Shown here one piece after another: positions 1-7,773 of a stretch of 23,345 nucleotides of DNA. Below the pieces are notes generated by a model, which was not told the origin of the DNA, made no database searches, and was given only the letters and a program-made list of their open reading frames with translations. The DNA lies in contig CAKQPF010000055.1 of assembly GCA_934256705.1 (NCBI GenBank), forward strand, positions 1 to 23,345, in the 5' to 3' direction. The translations under genes were made by a program, and so were the position numbers. The stretch is from an uncultured Prevotella sp. (GTDB taxonomy: Bacteria; Bacteroidota; Bacteroidia; Bacteroidales; Bacteroidaceae). How positions within the stretch are numbered: the stretch's first letter is position 1; every line of letters starts with the position of its first letter.

Positions 1-73
1 TAGCTATACAATTCCCGCTATTAGGGCTTGTTAGGGACTTGCACCCATTAGAATAAGCTCATGCCGAGCATAC
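1..73 (-). mobile_element. Group II intron, 5' end only (runs off the left edge)
   Basis: Read on the minus strand from position 73, the sequence begins GTATGCTCGGCATGAGC and about 10 nt later has GGGTGCAAGTCCC. This resembles the start of domain I of bacterial group II introns, which commonly begin GTGCG, form a short stem around a GGCAT loop and carry a GTGCAAGTCC-like segment. The stem here is GCTC/GAGC, which keeps pairing. The intron starts 6 nt after the stem of a hairpin (80-106), and insertion just 3' of terminator hairpins is the habit of bacterial class C introns. The body and any reverse transcriptase gene lie outside the window. The assignment rests on remembered consensus; the 5' GTATG is not the usual GTGYG, so the exact boundary is uncertain. 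Confidence 0.62.
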
Positions 74-79
74 CAAAGG

Positions 80-113
80 AAGCCTCTCCTTGGGAGGGAG
101 AGGCTTCTTTTTT
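80..113 (+). terminator. Hairpin terminator next to the group II intron
   Basis: A 10-bp perfect stem (AAGCCTCTCC at 80-89, GGAGAGGCTT at 97-106) with a 7-nt loop is followed on the plus strand by a T tract at 108-113. It is a good intrinsic terminator for plus-strand transcripts entering from the left. On the minus strand the same hairpin follows GH51 and is the likely insertion target of the intron. Confidence 0.8.
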
Positions 114-118
114 CGGGG

Positions 119-140
119 GGACAACCAAGGACGGTTGTCC
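119..140. terminator. Second hairpin downstream of GH51
   Basis: GGACAACC (119-126) and GGTTGTCC (133-140) form an 8-bp perfect stem with a 6-nt loop. It lies 28 bp beyond the GH51 stop on the minus strand, so it probably contributes to ending that transcript or stabilising its 3' end. There is no clean T tract on the minus strand. Confidence 0.5.
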
Positions 141-168
141 TTATTTATATGGAAGGGGGATGCGATTG

Positions 169-2151
169 CTATCTCTTGAAGGAATACATCACAATGGAAT
201 GCGGAGCGAGAGTGACGGTCTGCTTCTTCTTTGCCTTTACGGTCTTTGTCTCCGGGCTTACCGGATGACGGTCGTAATTGTTCTCATCATCGAGATTACC
301 CTTGATGACAGTGACCTTTGCCTGTGGCTTTACAGAGAAGCGGGATATGTCGAAAGAGGCCTTCTGCGGAGCATCGGTGTAGTTACACATCTTCACGAAG
401 ACCTCACGAGTCTTGGAATTGTAGATGACGGACTGTCCGAGATGCTTGTCGTCCTTATTCTCAAACTTCACGCAATCGCCGTAATAGTAATCACCGGACG
501 ACTGTCCGAAGAGTTGCTGAACGTAATAACTGCAGGTGAGGAAAGGCTTCTCATTATCGAAATAGATGAGGTCCGGGTTCCAGTTAGTATTATGTCTGTA
601 GGCAAAGAGAGGCGCATAGGAAGTCATGCAGACCACATCGCCATTCTTTTCCACGTGCATCAGATAGAGAGCTTCAGCAAGAGCGTCGCCCCACTGGTTG
701 CCATGAGTCTTCTCCTGAGTGGAATATTCGCCGAGATATACCTTTGTCTTTCTGGTGCGAGGATAGTTGTCATACTGCCTTTTCTCAAGGAAATACGTGC
801 GAGGCTCGTAGTAATGCTCGTCGATGATAGGCATATCAAGCTCCTCAGCCAGTTTCCAGGCATTGTCATAGTCAGGATTTCCTGCGTGGGAACCAGGTCC
901 GGCAGTGCCGATGATGGTGATTTCCGGATGCTTTTCCATGATTTTCCTATACATATACTTGAATCTCTCGGCAAACTCAGGGGAAATCTTCTCCTCATTG
1001 CCTATGCCAAGATACTTGAGACCGAACGGCTTCGGATGACCAGCCTCAGCGCGCACCTTGCCCCATTTGGTGGTAACGTCGCCGTTGGCCCACTCTATGA
1101 GGTCGAGCGCATCCTGCACCCATTCATCCATTTCCTCCATCGGAACGACCTTCTGAGCCTGTCCTTTCATTCCCCAACCGCCGTTGACGCCTTGACAACT
1201 TACGCCGCAAGGGAGGATAGGCACCGGCTGCATATTGAGGTCTTCACACAACTGGAAATATTCATAGTAGCCCAATCCCATTGACTGGCAATATCCCCAA
1301 GTGTTCTTGAGCGCCTTACGCTGTTCCTTCGGACCGACAGTGGTCTTCCATCTGTACGTATTCCAGAAGCCATCACCGCCTCCGTGGACTACACATCCAC
1401 CCGGGAAGCGCATGAACTTAGGATTGAGAGCCTGTAAAGCCTCGACGAGATCCTTGCGGAGACCATGCCCCTTGAAGGTGTTCTGCGGCATAAGTGAGAC
1501 CATGTCCACATCGAGATCGCCCGTTTCGAGCAGAAGGATCTGCAGACTTGCATCAGGACAAGCCTCGGCTGCAGTGAATGTGGCTGAATATTTCTGCCAC
1601 TCATTGCCCTTTACCGTGAAGACATTCTCAGCGAGGACCTTCTTGTCCTTGCCAGTAAGAACCACGCGCACAGGCTTTTCCGCCTTGTCCCTGTTGCGGA
1701 AAAAGACGGAGAAATCATACTTTTCACCAGCCTTTACGTTCATTCCGTTGTAGCCTCTGTTGAGAAGTCCCACTCCGGTCCATCCGTCGAAGTCATAGTA
1801 ATGCCCTACCCTTTCGGCATGGATACGCATATATGTAGGGTTATTCTCATTGAGAGGACTGTCAGTAGCGAAATTGATATAGCCAGCAGAGTGGCCCGGA
1901 CGCTGGAAATTCCAGGCAGTGCCCGGTCCCCAACCGTCGCGCATGGTAGGATTAAACTCGAAAGAACCGTTCTGGACGAGTTCGGCATTGAGTCCTCCGT
2001 CAGCGGAATTGCTGATATCCTCGAAGAAGATACCAATGAGTTCGTCACTGATTTTCAGTCCTCCTTTAGGTGCTTTTTGCGCAAAAGCATTGACATTAAG
2101 ACTCATAGCAGCGCATAGGGCTATGGTCTTCAATGCAGTGGATGTATTCAT
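169..2151 (-). CDS. GH51 alpha-L-arabinofuranosidase, secreted
   Basis: A 660-aa retaining alpha-L-arabinofuranosidase of family GH51, expected to remove arabinose side chains from arabinoxylan or arabinan fragments. Residues 1-24 look like a type I signal peptide cleaved after NAFA. Residues about 50-220 form a CBM4-like beta-sandwich (ELVQNGSFE near its start), usual in Bacteroidota GH51 enzymes. The catalytic barrel follows, with the family motif MRFPGGC (247-253), GNE giving acid/base E386, and YLGEYS giving nucleophile E475. The C-terminal beta domain ends in HSIVMYSFKR, as in full-length family members. There is no T9SS-like tail, so periplasmic location is inferred. It starts 61 bp after the GH5 stop with no visible promoter between, so it is probably the last gene of a GH5-GH51 operon. 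Family is certain; exact substrate is inferred. Confidence 0.95.
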   Translation of the reverse strand: MNTSTALKTIALCAAMSLNVNAFAQKAPKGGLKISDELIGIFFEDISNSADGGLNAELVQNGSFEFNPTMRDGWGPGTAWNFQRPGHSAGYINFATDSPLNENNPTYMRIHAERVGHYYDFDGWTGVGLLNRGYNGMNVKAGEKYDFSVFFRNRDKAEKPVRVVLTGKDKKVLAENVFTVKGNEWQKYSATFTAAEACPDASLQILLLETGDLDVDMVSLMPQNTFKGHGLRKDLVEALQALNPKFMRFPGGCVVHGGGDGFWNTYRWKTTVGPKEQRKALKNTWGYCQSMGLGYYEYFQLCEDLNMQPVPILPCGVSCQGVNGGWGMKGQAQKVVPMEEMDEWVQDALDLIEWANGDVTTKWGKVRAEAGHPKPFGLKYLGIGNEEKISPEFAERFKYMYRKIMEKHPEITIIGTAGPGSHAGNPDYDNAWKLAEELDMPIIDEHYYEPRTYFLEKRQYDNYPRTRKTKVYLGEYSTQEKTHGNQWGDALAEALYLMHVEKNGDVVCMTSYAPLFAYRHNTNWNPDLIYFDNEKPFLTCSYYVQQLFGQSSGDYYYGDCVKFENKDDKHLGQSVIYNSKTREVFVKMCNYTDAPQKASFDISRFSVKPQAKVTVIKGNLDDENNYDRHPVSPETKTVKAKKKQTVTLAPHSIVMYSFKR

Positions 2152-2212
2152 ATCGTTTATTTTTTTAATGTAACTGATTAACTGTCATGATGCAGGATAC
2201 GTGAGGATGACA

Positions 2213-4078
2213 TTATCTCTGGATGTACTTCTTTCCATTGAGGATATACATCTGCCCCTTGCGGACGGACTTCACCTGCTGTCCCTGGAGATTGAACATC
2301 ACGTTTCTGTGGAAGAGAGGCACCTCTTCTTCATCTATGGAAGGCGAACCTATGCCGGATGCTTCCTCGGAATAGTCGGAATTGTTGGTGAGATAGATGC
2401 TCTTGATCTTGATAGGCGTGCTGCCCGGGCTCCACAATCCGAGGATATAGATATGCGAAGCATCTACCTTCTTGCCGGCACTGTTGCTCTTCATGCTAGC
2501 CAATGGCACCACGACACGGGTGCTCGTGTTCACAGACTTCATGTAAGGGTCGCCCCAATAATTGTTTTCGTCAAACAGACGGAGTGACCATTGGTTTGAT
2601 GCCGGCTTGGCTGCAAGATTAAGCACGAGATACTTATATCCCGACATGTCGAGGCCGTCAGCAAACTTCCAACCGCCAAAGCCATACTGGCCAGTGGTCA
2701 AAGTGCGTGTGCCGTCAGCATTCTTGATGAGGGTACCCGTCTCCCAGATGCTCGGACTGAATATGGAACTGGTGCCCGGGAACATGAACAGATTGTCGGA
2801 AAGGACATCTTCGAATGCCCAGCCTGGCTTGGCATACTCCAGGAAAGCACGGTAGCAGAAGCGTGGACAAGCATCCGGTGACGTGAGGAAGGTATCTCCA
2901 TCGGGTGCGGCATCGTCATACTTGGCGAGCTTGTCGGCATCAGTGAAGAGCATCCAGCTGACATTTCCAGTCTTGTCCATGATATATCTGAAATTGGCAC
3001 CGAAGCCCACGCCGCCCAGTTCGCCGGTAGAGGCCTTGCCCCACGAACTGTTATACTTCTTGGGAGCCCAGTCCATCTCGGTGACAAGGATAGGATTCTT
3101 CTTTGCCACATTGTCAATGCTTGCGCTCCAGCCTGCCTGGAAGTCGGCATAAGTGTTGCCTTTGGTCACTACGCCCTGCTCGACGGATTCCACTTCCGCG
3201 TCACTGCCGTACCAACCTGGATAGCAATGCACCGCGTAACCGAAGTTATCATCCTTGATGGGGTACTTGGCATAGCCCTGATAGTTCTGTTGCCAGCAGA
3301 GTCCCGGCACCCAAAGGATATTGTGTGCACCGGTAGAACGGATGGCATCGACGATGGTCTGGAAGTATTTGGTGCAGTTTTTCATGCTGCTCTCAGAGTA
3401 ATGGGTGTATTTTCCGTCGTCTCCGAGAATGCGCACCGGCTCGTTTGCCAGCTCAAACATGATATGCGGATTGTTCTTAACACTCTTATGATTAGCCACA
3501 TACTTCCAAACCCAAATGAGATATTTCTGATAGTCGTCACCGATCTTGATTTCTTCCGGACATACACCTGGTGGGCGCATCACGACATAGAGGCCGTGAC
3601 GGATGGCATACTGCGCCATCTGAAGGAACACAGCATCGAAATTCTTCTTGAACATGACCGAGTCGAAGGCAGAGATGTCGCTCTCGCCATTGGTCTTAAT
3701 GCCCTGCTTGTTGCTCCAGTGAGGGTCCATGTGGATGCGAATCCAGTTGACTTTCCATCCTTTCTTGAGCATGGAACCGATCTGGGTCTTGTTCCAATAT
3801 GTGCATTTGGAAGCGTTGTGCTGGGAGTCCCAGTCCCACTTCACGTTGCCATTGGCATCCTTACACCAGGCATAGCCATTGAAATACGGACTGTAAGTCT
3901 GTCCGAAACCATGAAGATTGACGATGCTGTCATTGCCGTTGATGTCCTTTGCCATGAGGTAACGGCCTTTGATGAAGAGCTCGGGCATACGCATGCCTTC
4001 CCATGCCCTTACTTCCTGGAAAGGCAGGATGGCGAGGATTGCGGTGAAGAGGATAATTATTGCTAATAGTCTTTTCAT
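2213..4078 (-). CDS. GH5 endo-hydrolase with C-terminal binding-like domain and T9SS-type tail
   Basis: A 621-aa glycoside hydrolase family 5 enzyme. Residues 1-25 are a signal peptide (cleavage near EVRA). The barrel (about 30-420) shows R114 in WIRIH, acid/base E213 in FELANEP, HCYPGW (284-289) and nucleophile E334 in LVTEMDW. Residues about 440-567 form a beta-rich domain (WETGTL, SLRLFDE, YILGLW) that looks like a carbohydrate-binding jelly roll. The last 35 or so residues (NVMFNLQGQQV, YILNGKKYIQR) match short Bacteroidales T9SS type A sorting tails, suggesting surface display. The GH5 subfamily cannot be fixed by eye. Neighbours GH98, GH115 and GH51 suggest xylan, but endoglucanase or mannanase activity is possible. 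It is preceded by a 469-bp repeat-rich region without a recognisable promoter. Confidence 0.9.
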   Translation of the reverse strand: MKRLLAIIILFTAILAILPFQEVRAWEGMRMPELFIKGRYLMAKDINGNDSIVNLHGFGQTYSPYFNGYAWCKDANGNVKWDWDSQHNASKCTYWNKTQIGSMLKKGWKVNWIRIHMDPHWSNKQGIKTNGESDISAFDSVMFKKNFDAVFLQMAQYAIRHGLYVVMRPPGVCPEEIKIGDDYQKYLIWVWKYVANHKSVKNNPHIMFELANEPVRILGDDGKYTHYSESSMKNCTKYFQTIVDAIRSTGAHNILWVPGLCWQQNYQGYAKYPIKDDNFGYAVHCYPGWYGSDAEVESVEQGVVTKGNTYADFQAGWSASIDNVAKKNPILVTEMDWAPKKYNSSWGKASTGELGGVGFGANFRYIMDKTGNVSWMLFTDADKLAKYDDAAPDGDTFLTSPDACPRFCYRAFLEYAKPGWAFEDVLSDNLFMFPGTSSIFSPSIWETGTLIKNADGTRTLTTGQYGFGGWKFADGLDMSGYKYLVLNLAAKPASNQWSLRLFDENNYWGDPYMKSVNTSTRVVVPLASMKSNSAGKKVDASHIYILGLWSPGSTPIKIKSIYLTNNSDYSEEASGIGSPSIDEEEVPLFHRNVMFNLQGQQVKSVRKGQMYILNGKKYIQR

Positions 4079-4161
4079 TTATGATTGATTTTGTTTGTTA
4101 TGGTCAGAGAGATAAGGGGAATATGGGGGATGATGGAGGCGGGGCGGGATTGCCCGGTAAC

Positions 4162-4233
4162 GCGGGCAACACAGTGGCGGTCGCTGGAGGAATGCTTGCT
4201 GGAGGGCGGGCAACACAGTGGCGGTCGCTGGAG
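4162..4233. repeat. GC-rich 28-bp direct repeat, two copies
   Basis: Positions 4162-4189 and 4206-4233 are identical over 28 bp, with a 44-bp period. Each contains CAACACAGTGGCGGTCGCTG. The first copy is preceded by CCGGTAACGCGG (4154-4165), a word that recurs inverted at 21996-22007. The GC content contrasts with the AT-rich surroundings. Confidence 0.9.
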
Positions 4234-4458
4234 AAAATTGGTCAATTTTTCCGTTCTTGGGAGACGAGAAAGATACGCCATTGCAACGCATTGATGCTCA
4301 GAGTGTTGCAAAAGCATAGATATTAGCGTGTAAAAGCATAGATATTGCGCCCTAATAGCATAGCTTTCACGATGCAAAAGCTATGCTATTGCAAAGCGAA
4401 AGCTTAGCTATCGACTTATTATGACTTACTAACTACACTTCTGTTCCATTTTTCCGTT
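4231..4458. repeat. Dispersed ~228-bp intergenic repeat, copy A
   Basis: This segment aligns without gaps to 23010-23237. Anchors at identical spacing are AAATTG (4235-4240), TTTTTCCGTT (4246-4255), a 108-bp core (4306-4413, about 84 of 108 matches by hand count) and CCATTTTTCC (4446-4455). The core carries two direct copies of AAAAGCATAGATATT (4310-4324 and 4333-4347), then AATAGCATAGCTTT (4353-4366), which pairs perfectly over 14 bp with AAAGCTATGCTATT (4376-4389). It is non-coding; function unknown. Flanking parts outside the anchors are much less conserved. Confidence 0.85.
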
Positions 4459-4466
4459 GGGTGGAT

Positions 4467-4543
4467 TGTTGTCTTGTTGTCTTGTTGTCTTGTTGTTTAG
4501 TTGTTTGCACATTCAACAAAACAACAAAACAACAAGACAACAA
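4467..4543. repeat. Octamer tandem repeat forming a long AT-rich hairpin at the GH98 3' end
   Basis: TTGTTGTC is repeated in tandem from 4467. The arms 4482-4506 and 4519-4543 pair over 25 bp with one mismatch around a 12-nt loop. The hairpin begins a few bases past the GH98 stop (minus strand), so it may act as terminator or 3' stabiliser, though no classical T tract follows. A similar hairpin lies at 21885-21969. Confidence 0.75.
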
Positions 4544-4547
4544 AAAA

Positions 4548-7500
4548 TTACTTTCCGCCAGCGATGAAGACCTTCTTGACCTCCACTCCATTCCTGCGGA
4601 TGATGTTGAGACCACGCTTGAGTGAAGGAATCCTTCTGCCGGACTCATCATATATCTCGCAACCGGCAGTCTCCAGGTCGCCTCCGACGATGACAGAGTC
4701 GATGGAAGTGGCGGCAGGCACCTTATGGATGCTGCATGAGAGCAGGAGCATCTCGCCGCCCCATTCGCCGCCATCGGTGTGGAAATTGATGATATAGTCG
4801 CCTTCCTTGGTCACGGTGAAGTCCATCTCGCGCACCTTTGCCGAAGAGAGGTCTGCCGACTTGTTGCCTCCGGCATTAGGAGAAGCCGTGAAATTCTGCG
4901 ATTCCTTTAGCGTGGTGCCATTGGAAGAGAGTATCTGCGCCTTGAACTGCGGTGTGCCTTTCCATGCCGCCATAGCGTAGGAGAGCCTGTAATTGCCCGG
5001 CGCAAGATGCAGCTTATGGTTGGTCTGCTTGCCGTAGTTGTAAGCCAGTCCGCGCCAATATGTACCTTTATAATATGTACCCGTGAAGCCAACGAAGGTG
5101 CGGGGACCGGATCCGTAGGAGTTAGGATATTCCTGTGCGCTTGTGGCACTGGTCTCTGCGCGCCATCCTTCAGGGAATGTGCCTTCGAGAACATTGGTCA
5201 GGTCCATCTTGTAGATGACGGTGTTATCCACATAGATAGGCTCCAGAGTGACTATATCTTCAGGCATGGTGAACGAGAACGTGCCGTCCCCATTGTCCTT
5301 GAGGTCAATCTTGCCGTGGATGATGTTCCATCCCTTGAAGTCATTGCCATCGGCAGGATTGGCGGTGAGGGTGACTGTCTCGCCTTCCTGTGCTGACTCC
5401 ACGCTCGCTATCGGTGAACCATGCTCGGACGACTTGATGGTGATGTCGAATTTCTCTATCTCTTCATCGGCAGGCGAGAAGATGACCTGATCGACCATCA
5501 TGTCGATACTGGCGGTGTTGAAGAGGTAGAACTTGTTCTCGCCGGCATTGAGCGTGGCGGTGATAGTGTCCTTTCTCCATTCGTTTTTCCCGGTCATGAG
5601 GAAGAGTTTTCTCTGCGCAGTCTCGTCATTGATTCGGATTCTGACGTAATCCTTCTTGTGGGTGTTGTTGTAACGCACTGCAATACGGTATTCTCCACCC
5701 TTCTTTACGCGGAACACTTTTCTCAATGCGCCAGCGCTATTCCTGCCCATCACGACAAATCCATTGCCGGAATGGCCACGCACCCAGCGGTAACTGCCGC
5801 CGTAAGGAAATTGCTCCATGCTCTGCACGTTGCAGTTGTCCATGTCCTCAGCCTCGATGATGAGGGTGCCGAAGAAATCCTCCGGCTGTGCAGGCAACGG
5901 CAGAGCGGTGTTTCCCACATAGTCTGTCTTGCGGTCGGTAGCCGTGCCTTGGCACTCCACCTTCAGGTCAACAGGACCGAGATGGCTGACAGTGAGGGTA
6001 TAAACGCCTTTCGCCGCATCCCATGAAGGAGTGACGGAAGCGGTAGCCTCAGCGCGCTTGGTCCATGAAATCTTAGGTTCGGCAGTCACACCATTGATTA
6101 CTATCCTGTCCACCACATTCTTTGTGGTGTCCGAACGGAAGTTGTTCAGATAGAAACAGATGCTGTCCGCATACTCCTTGACTATGGCGCTGCTGAGTTT
6201 TCCCCATGTGAGGTCCATGCTCTGGCAGGTGTTGTAGAGCAACGGCACATTGGCAGAAGCGGTGGTCTTGCTGTTGAGATAGGTGTAAGGAGTATATGTG
6301 ACGAGCTGGTTGCGGTAGCGTGAGACGAAGAGGTCGCCTGTGCTCACTTCCGGATAAGCCGCATTGAACTTGGCAGTCTTGGTGCTCAGGGAAGGCCATA
6401 CGCTGCTGCGCTGCGACTTCTTCACCTTGGTCTGGATGCCGGTAGCCATGCTGGTGAGACATGGAGTCATAGGAATCGTGCCGTAGCGACCCGTCTTCTT
6501 GAGGTACCAATAGTTGTTCATCCATTGGCCGTTGCCCTTGTTGAACGGGTCATTCTGCTTGTAGAGCCCGTCATAGAGGTCAGCCCATGTGGCATATTTA
6601 TCCTCGTCACTGCCGGATTTCACGTCGTTGACGATGATTACATTCGTCTTGTCGATGACTTCCTGCTGGGTAGGGATATACATAGTGCCGTCTATCACCT
6701 TGCGCCACATGTCCATCCACACGTTGCGGAAGCCTGGGAAGGTGCCCCAACGGCGCACTTTATACGTCTTTGTGCCGTCCTTGACAGTGCCGTCGGACAG
6801 ATTCTGGAAGTCTTCGGTCCAGATAAGTTCAGGTCCATCCCATACTGCTCCACCGTTCTGGCAGGTCTGTTCCATCACGGTTCCGATGCCGGCAGCGTTA
6901 GGATATTTGCATTTGTTCTCGCCTACAAGGTCAGATGTAGCACCGTTCCATCCGCAGTTGTCGTAGCGGACGCCATAATTGCGGGTCAATCCAGCCACGA
7001 ACGGACCGAAGGTGACGCTCTCATTGTTGTAGAAACATGAGGAAGTGGTGTATTTGTAGAGCCAGAGTATGGACTCAGGGTAGTCCTTGCACGCCTGCAG
7101 AAGGGCGGCGTTGCGCTTCATCATGCCAACGGGATTGAGAGTATGTGACCACACGTTGCCACAGAAACTGACGGTAAGAAAGCCACCGTACTTATGGTGC
7201 ATGGGAATAAGTTCGGCAAAGAGCTGGATGCGGTCAACATCTGAGGCAGAGAAGAGGTCGCCCGGCTCATTGAATCCCCAGAACTGCTCGGCAAAATTCC
7301 AGCCAAGGAAGTTGGGATATTTCTTGAAGAAATACTCGAACGTCTCAAGGTCATTGTCGTGGATGTGGGTATGTCCGCCGCTGGCAGGCTGCAATGTGAA
7401 CCACATATTGTTCATCTGGCACACGGAAGCCCATGACTTGTATGTAGGAATGGCATTCTGCGGACGCTGATGGATGTTGAGTTCAGTGTCGTAAGCGCAT

Positions 7501-7706
7501 GAGAGCGAGAGATTCATCACCACGAATGGCTTTATGTCATCGGGGATAAGGTCGATGATCTTCTGGGGATCAGCCTGATTCCACACGTCAACATGGACGA
7601 GCCACATAGGATGCTGGGAGTCAACCGGACGGCGCTGCTGGGCTGATGCCAGCGACGCTGTCAGGAGAACTATCAGGGATAGCAGTAGATATTTGGGATT
7701 TTTCAT
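4548..7706 (-). CDS. GH98 endo-hydrolase (probable endo-xylanase), multidomain, T9SS-type tail
   Basis: A 1052-aa secreted enzyme of family GH98, which contains blood-group endo-beta-galactosidases and Bacteroides endo-xylanases that cut heavily decorated glucuronoarabinoxylan. Residues 1-22 are a signal peptide (ASLASA). The GH98 barrel spans about 30-330, with WNFAEQFWG (candidate acid E140), RYDNCGWNG (D249) and GPELIWTED (E293); these roles are placed by analogy. A GH98 C-terminal beta domain follows (about 340-590). Then come a CBM35/CBM6-like domain (612-748, IIEAEDMD), an InlB-like repeat (about 753-826, FKGWN), an unnamed beta module (830-995) also seen in the 1301-aa protein, and a sorting-like tail (1015-1052). 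It sits 67 bp after GH115 with no promoter box seen, so the two are likely co-transcribed. Xylan as substrate is inferred from GH115 and GH51. Confidence 0.88.
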   Translation of the reverse strand: MKNPKYLLLSLIVLLTASLASAQQRRPVDSQHPMWLVHVDVWNQADPQKIIDLIPDDIKPFVVMNLSLSCAYDTELNIHQRPQNAIPTYKSWASVCQMNNMWFTLQPASGGHTHIHDNDLETFEYFFKKYPNFLGWNFAEQFWGFNEPGDLFSASDVDRIQLFAELIPMHHKYGGFLTVSFCGNVWSHTLNPVGMMKRNAALLQACKDYPESILWLYKYTTSSCFYNNESVTFGPFVAGLTRNYGVRYDNCGWNGATSDLVGENKCKYPNAAGIGTVMEQTCQNGGAVWDGPELIWTEDFQNLSDGTVKDGTKTYKVRRWGTFPGFRNVWMDMWRKVIDGTMYIPTQQEVIDKTNVIIVNDVKSGSDEDKYATWADLYDGLYKQNDPFNKGNGQWMNNYWYLKKTGRYGTIPMTPCLTSMATGIQTKVKKSQRSSVWPSLSTKTAKFNAAYPEVSTGDLFVSRYRNQLVTYTPYTYLNSKTTASANVPLLYNTCQSMDLTWGKLSSAIVKEYADSICFYLNNFRSDTTKNVVDRIVINGVTAEPKISWTKRAEATASVTPSWDAAKGVYTLTVSHLGPVDLKVECQGTATDRKTDYVGNTALPLPAQPEDFFGTLIIEAEDMDNCNVQSMEQFPYGGSYRWVRGHSGNGFVVMGRNSAGALRKVFRVKKGGEYRIAVRYNNTHKKDYVRIRINDETAQRKLFLMTGKNEWRKDTITATLNAGENKFYLFNTASIDMMVDQVIFSPADEEIEKFDITIKSSEHGSPIASVESAQEGETVTLTANPADGNDFKGWNIIHGKIDLKDNGDGTFSFTMPEDIVTLEPIYVDNTVIYKMDLTNVLEGTFPEGWRAETSATSAQEYPNSYGSGPRTFVGFTGTYYKGTYWRGLAYNYGKQTNHKLHLAPGNYRLSYAMAAWKGTPQFKAQILSSNGTTLKESQNFTASPNAGGNKSADLSSAKVREMDFTVTKEGDYIINFHTDGGEWGGEMLLLSCSIHKVPAATSIDSVIVGGDLETAGCEIYDESGRRIPSLKRGLNIIRRNGVEVKKVFIAGGK

Positions 7707-7773
7707 TGCTTTTACTTGTTTATTATGTTGTAATATTGCAGATATTGTCCCGTCGATGCGGGTAATTCCGCGG

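Larger units (their letters stand above)
4079..4547. other. Repeat-rich intergenic region between GH98 and GH5
   Basis: No convincing gene was seen in these 469 bp. In plus-strand order they hold a G-rich stretch (4118-4150), two copies of a 28-bp GC-rich repeat, one copy of the ~228-bp repeat also found at 23010-23237, and an AT-rich octamer-repeat hairpin that abuts the GH98 stop. Being upstream of GH5 and GH51, this region must either contain their promoter or be read through from GH98. No TAnnTTTG box was found on the minus strand. Confidence 0.7.

Noticed and set aside
61..1284. 407-aa plus-strand open frame opposite GH51
   Set aside because: It lies antisense to a clear GH51 gene and has no recognisable domain; it is a byproduct of the codon use of the opposite strand.
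3227..4066. 279-aa plus-strand open frame opposite GH5
   Set aside because: Fully antisense to the GH5 catalytic domain, with no protein-family features and no promoter.
4060..4377. Short open frames within the repeat-rich region upstream of GH5
   Set aside because: Their sequence is produced by the 28-bp direct repeat and the AAAAGCATAG block, with no protein character.
4306..4413. TATGCTTTTG words as possible -7 boxes for GH5
   Set aside because: The spacing between TA and TTTG is 4 nt and not 2, so they do not match TAnnTTTG.
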